Assembly (NCBI RefSeq): GCF_910592395.1 | Contig: NC_088310.1 | Span: 4,597,501-4,657,500, forward strand | From: Lineus longissimus | Lineage: Eukaryota; Nemertea; Pilidiophora; Heteronemertea; Lineidae | DNA length: 60,000 bases | Direction: 5' to 3' | In this document: positions 58,401 to 60,000 of the stretch, piece after piece | Layout of the letters: each line of letters opens with the position of its first letter | Numbering within the stretch: position 1 is the first letter of the stretch | Position numbers and translations under genes: made by a program | Notes under the pieces: model-generated | Database searches by the model: none | Told to the model about the DNA's origin: nothing | Seen by the model: the letters and a program-made list of their open reading frames with translations, nothing else

Positions 58401-60000
58401 CATTTGAAGCACCACGTGTCGTCGCAGAGGAAGGGGTAGGTGTTGCATAATCGACTAATCCATCTGCATTCAGTCTTGGCAGTTGTCGACGTGCAAGTCG
58501 TGCTTGTACAGCAGCCATTACACCGTCGCCACCAACACTAAGTTCTACACTATCAACTGCTTGAATCAGCGGTGCGAGCTTCCCCGCACCCATCGCCTGT
58601 GCAAGAACGGCGAAACATTCCAACGCTGCTTGACGGACTTGCCGCTTTGCATCAACAAGTGCAGGCGCTACAGTCATACACAAATCGGCCAAATCAAAAT
58701 CTACACTAGGAAAAGTCAGTAATGATGCAATCACAATGTTGACGGCTTCTTGTCGTACTCGAGAGTTTCGGTGAGACAAGTTCTCACATATCACAGTAAG
58801 GACAGGACTCGGCGATAGTATTTGCATCAACTGCATGACAACTTTCATAATCGCCTGACGTACCACAATTTTATTGTCCCCCATTCGCTTAGTAAGAACA
58901 GTTATCATATGTCGAAGATGTGGCTTGACTCCCAGGTTCAATTTACTTACAAGTAATGCTAATATTTCTAATGTCACTGTGGTAATTTTGAAATTTGAAT
59001 CATCCAAGAGATTGTTCAAGAAACTAATAAATGACAAAACATGCGGCAATAAGGGCCCTACATCTTTCAAATCTTTAACTATGCTTTTTAGTTCCTCAAC
59101 TGCCTGAGCTCGTTTACGGAAGTTTTCTTGATCCTCCAACTCATTCATAATATGACTAGGAACAACACCAAATTCTAAATTGGTGAAATCTGGCGCATAG
59201 CTTGCAGGCTTGTATGATCTAGAATCATAGCCATAATCATCATTATAATCATTATTGGACGGCACATGATGATTGGAACTTCTGGGTGTGACTGCTGGGG
59301 TACTGTTTGCAGACGAAGGCTGTGACACATTTCTGGACTCAACGTAATTCTGATGATCATTCTGTCCATTTCGGTTTGTCAGCTTGTAAAAATATTTCCG
59401 AAGAGGTGCTGCTAGCTTTTGCATGTAGGCATCAAACATATCCTCGCCAACAAGATCCCGGATTTTTTGTAGTGAGACAAGGGCGGACTGCTGCAAGTTG
59501 TTTTCTCCAGGCGTCGCATCGACAAGTTTCTTTGCCAATGTTTGGACAACATCACTGAAGTCAACCTGGCTGAATTCGTGTGTAAACAACATCGGCAAGG
59601 CAACAGTAACTTCTTTGCGGACCTTGGGATCTTCACTATCAATCCCGAATTGGATTATGGCACGGAAAACATTGTACATGTTGTACGTGTGTTTCATGTA
59701 CACATGCATAGTTTGAATCACAGCACGCCGAATGGTGATCTTGTCACCAAAATTAGGCACCAGTTTCGGTAAAATCACAGCCATGCAACGATCTAAATCG
59801 GAGCCAAATTGAGGAATCAATTCGTGAATAAGTTGTACGCATTTGTGTCGAACGTCCCAGTTGTTGTCGGACAGGGCCAGCGACAAGCCCTTGAAAATTG
59901 ACAATCTGTCATTGTACGGAAGATGGCCACCGCTACGTCTGACCTGCGCTCGCAGGCTCTCGAGAATCTCTGCCCTCTTGTTGAAACTCTGATCTTGCAG
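34440..60000 (-). CDS. TOGARAM1: TOG-array protein TOGARAM1 (crescerin), 5' end missing
   Basis: TOGARAM1 is a ciliary microtubule regulator with four TOG domains that controls axoneme length and stability. Exons in coding order (minus): 60000-58120, (55354-55226), (52147-52103), 50432-50282, 48808-48671, 47515-47351, 46527-46477, 44933-44889, 43850-43669, 43559-43411, 43141-42903, 41445-41338, 40927-40734, 38890-38581, 38331-38220, 37974-37828, 37499-37307, 37126-36978, 36829-36671, 36257-36030, 35828-35621, 35294-35078, 34940-34854 and 34696-34440. Bracketed exons are candidate cassettes. All junctions are GT-AG and every phase closes, giving about 1,847 aa with the cassettes. TOG1 and TOG2 lie in the first exon, TOG3 in 37974-36030, TOG4 in 35828-34440. 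Between them is a long Ser/Pro/Asp-rich linker that includes a RNSASKKRA block also seen in vertebrates. The frame is open at 60000, so the start lies beyond the window. Confidence 0.96.
38581..38890 (-). CDS. TOGARAM1: TOGARAM1 exon encoding an E/R/K-rich helix
   Basis: After a short DISNISMSQTLKDRM lead, the exon codes for about 75 residues made almost only of Glu, Arg, Lys and Gln in i/i+4 alternation (EEERLREREERRRKIEEQ and similar). This is the signature of an ER/K single alpha helix or charged coiled coil. It ends in a polar LSQPEIN tail and phase 1. It sits in the linker before TOG3, where vertebrate proteins have only a short charged stretch. The acceptor lies in a tandem repeat, described separately. 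Confidence 0.9.
38881..39115. repeat. 55-bp tandem repeat containing a duplicated 3' splice site
   Basis: Four full 55-bp units and a degenerate fifth begin at 38881, 38936, 38991, 39046 and 39101. Read on the minus strand, each of the first four carries the polypyrimidine tract, the TTTGCAG acceptor and the first dozen bases of the TOGARAM1 exon that ends at 38890. Units three and four keep the exact GATATC junction, unit two has GTTATC, and the fifth has lost the acceptor. Confidence 0.95.
44040..44212. mobile_element. Decayed MITE of the 15.1-kb family in a TOGARAM1 intron
   Basis: The segment keeps AGGTCAATCTGAATGG, a TTGGACCAAA block and two copies of CTAACTGAGGTGT(C/T)CATTAGGGGAGGTT, ending near TTTCACAG. 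These match the internal order of the two MITEs near 15.1-15.7 kb, though heavily diverged and without clear TA flanks. Confidence 0.65.
48567..48585. repeat. 19-base poly-C tract in a TOGARAM1 intron
   Basis: Nineteen consecutive C residues lie between ACTCAA and GAGCA. Shorter C or G runs of 9-13 occur near 26462, 39138, 45348, 46322 and 58027. Confidence 0.95.
52103..52147 (-). CDS. TOGARAM1: Candidate TOGARAM1 45-bp cassette exon
   Basis: An acceptor (TTTATAG) and a strong donor (TGG|GTAAGT) bound 15 codons beginning HPPPAMPVP. Both ends are phase 0, as needed for a skippable exon between the neighbouring phase-0 junctions. Its Pro-rich content suits the linker, but the exon is short and could be chance. 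Confidence 0.4.
53225..53490. repeat. Two-unit imperfect ~140-bp tandem duplication in a TOGARAM1 intron
   Basis: Units at about 53225-53358 and 53359-53490 share CAATATATCA, AAATCAAGC(A/G)CAAG, GGTTGG(G/A)TTAGCA and (T/A)ATCG followed by GA-rich sequence. No coding role is apparent. Confidence 0.7.
54113..54330. repeat. Two-unit imperfect ~105-115-bp tandem duplication in a TOGARAM1 intron
   Basis: Two units share GTCAA(A/C)ACATC, GACAATT(T/C)TG, a TAATTGACAATTTT-like block, a CTTTGGGA/CACTGGGA segment and AT(G)GACTG. They are diverged and non-coding. Confidence 0.55.
55226..55354 (-). CDS. TOGARAM1: Candidate TOGARAM1 cassette exon (129 bp) or alternative first exon
   Basis: This stretch has an acceptor-like TTTGGAG at 55355 and a donor CCG|GTAGGT at 55226, with no stop in frame across 43 codons. 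It is phase 0 on both sides, so it can be included or skipped between the TOG2 exon and 50432-50282 without changing frame. The residues (YMYDDHSSSEPP, YAPKPEEQKLFIYEKIKLP) look like genuine linker sequence. Two adjacent ATGs near its start would allow use as an alternative first exon giving a TOG3-TOG4 isoform. The acceptor is only moderate. Confidence 0.5.
55355..58119. other. TOGARAM1: Large first TOGARAM1 intron in this window
   Basis: This intron of about 2.8 kb holds no supported exon or RNA gene. A C tract lies at about 58027-58038. The plus-strand ORF at 56596-56934 has no recognisable content. Confidence 0.55.
58120..60000 (-). CDS. TOGARAM1: TOGARAM1 large 5' exon: TOG1 and TOG2
   Basis: This 627-codon stretch holds both N-terminal TOG domains without an intron. 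TOG1 spans about window residues 1-210 and is entered in mid-domain (helices with DNNWDVRHKC and TIRRAVIQTM). TOG2 spans about residues 275-505, with DDSNFKI, DNKIVVRQAIMK, RVRQEAVNI and RRQVRQAALE-type HEAT-repeat helices, ending in AVQARLARRQLPRL. A further conserved KLPWEDEEQ motif lies downstream of TOG2. The donor is CAG|GTAAGA at 58120. TOG2 is one of the tubulin-binding domains in studied orthologues. Overlapping plus-strand ORFs are shadows. Confidence 0.95.

Noticed and set aside
1-60000. CRISPR arrays, operons, riboswitches, tRNA or rRNA genes
   Set aside because: The window is eukaryotic; no regularly spaced palindromic repeats, rRNA landmarks or convincing tRNA boxes were seen. 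A tRNAscan run would be decisive for tRNAs.

Overview
The window is metazoan nuclear DNA: long genes split into many short exons by GT-AG introns, single-copy animal housekeeping and ciliary genes, and dense families of small repeats. Base composition, frequent TAGGCCTA-like words, AGGTCA-type satellite and TA-flanked miniature elements suggest a marine invertebrate (ambulacrarian or lophotrochozoan would fit). The species cannot be fixed from this sequence, and no bacterial-style operon is present.

Layout. (1) 1-6.4 kb: the right part of a large DNA-virus-like or Polinton/Maverick-like element. A type B (viral/organellar type) DNA polymerase runs leftward off the window with an uninterrupted 890-codon frame. 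Just upstream on the same strand is a spliced gene for a disordered, NLS-bearing protein. It ends over the polymerase frame at a perfectly phased T TTT TTA heptamer, so a programmed -1 frameshift is a serious possibility. Two further unrecognised proteins (220 aa and 116 aa) diverge from a 220-bp spacer. (2) 6.4-12.3 kb: no gene recognised; a three-unit ~147-bp repeat and an AGGTCA satellite. (3) 12.3-14.8 kb: two exons of an unrecognised single-pass membrane protein, minus strand. (4) 15.1-15.7 kb: two TA-flanked MITEs of one family. (5) 17.3-23.1 kb: a complete 14-exon COG2 gene, minus strand, 736 aa. (6) 24.3-25.3 kb: two head-to-tail C14orf119-family ORFs, six bases apart, plus a fragment of a third copy. 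(7) 25.8-30.1 kb: two copies of one ~100-bp leader, each followed by a different tandem array. (8) 30.1-34.4 kb: non-coding, possibly partly the 3'UTR of the next gene. (9) 34.4-60.0 kb: TOGARAM1 (crescerin), minus strand, at least 22 constitutive exons plus two candidate cassette exons. Only its 5' end is missing.

Function. COG2 belongs to Golgi vesicle tethering and TOGARAM1 to ciliary microtubule control. They are simply neighbours, with no sign of a shared pathway. The polymerase module is the only part that looks like a foreign or selfish replication system. All exon boundaries were read by eye from splice signals, phase continuity and family similarity. Phases close without error across all 14 COG2 exons and all TOGARAM1 exons listed.
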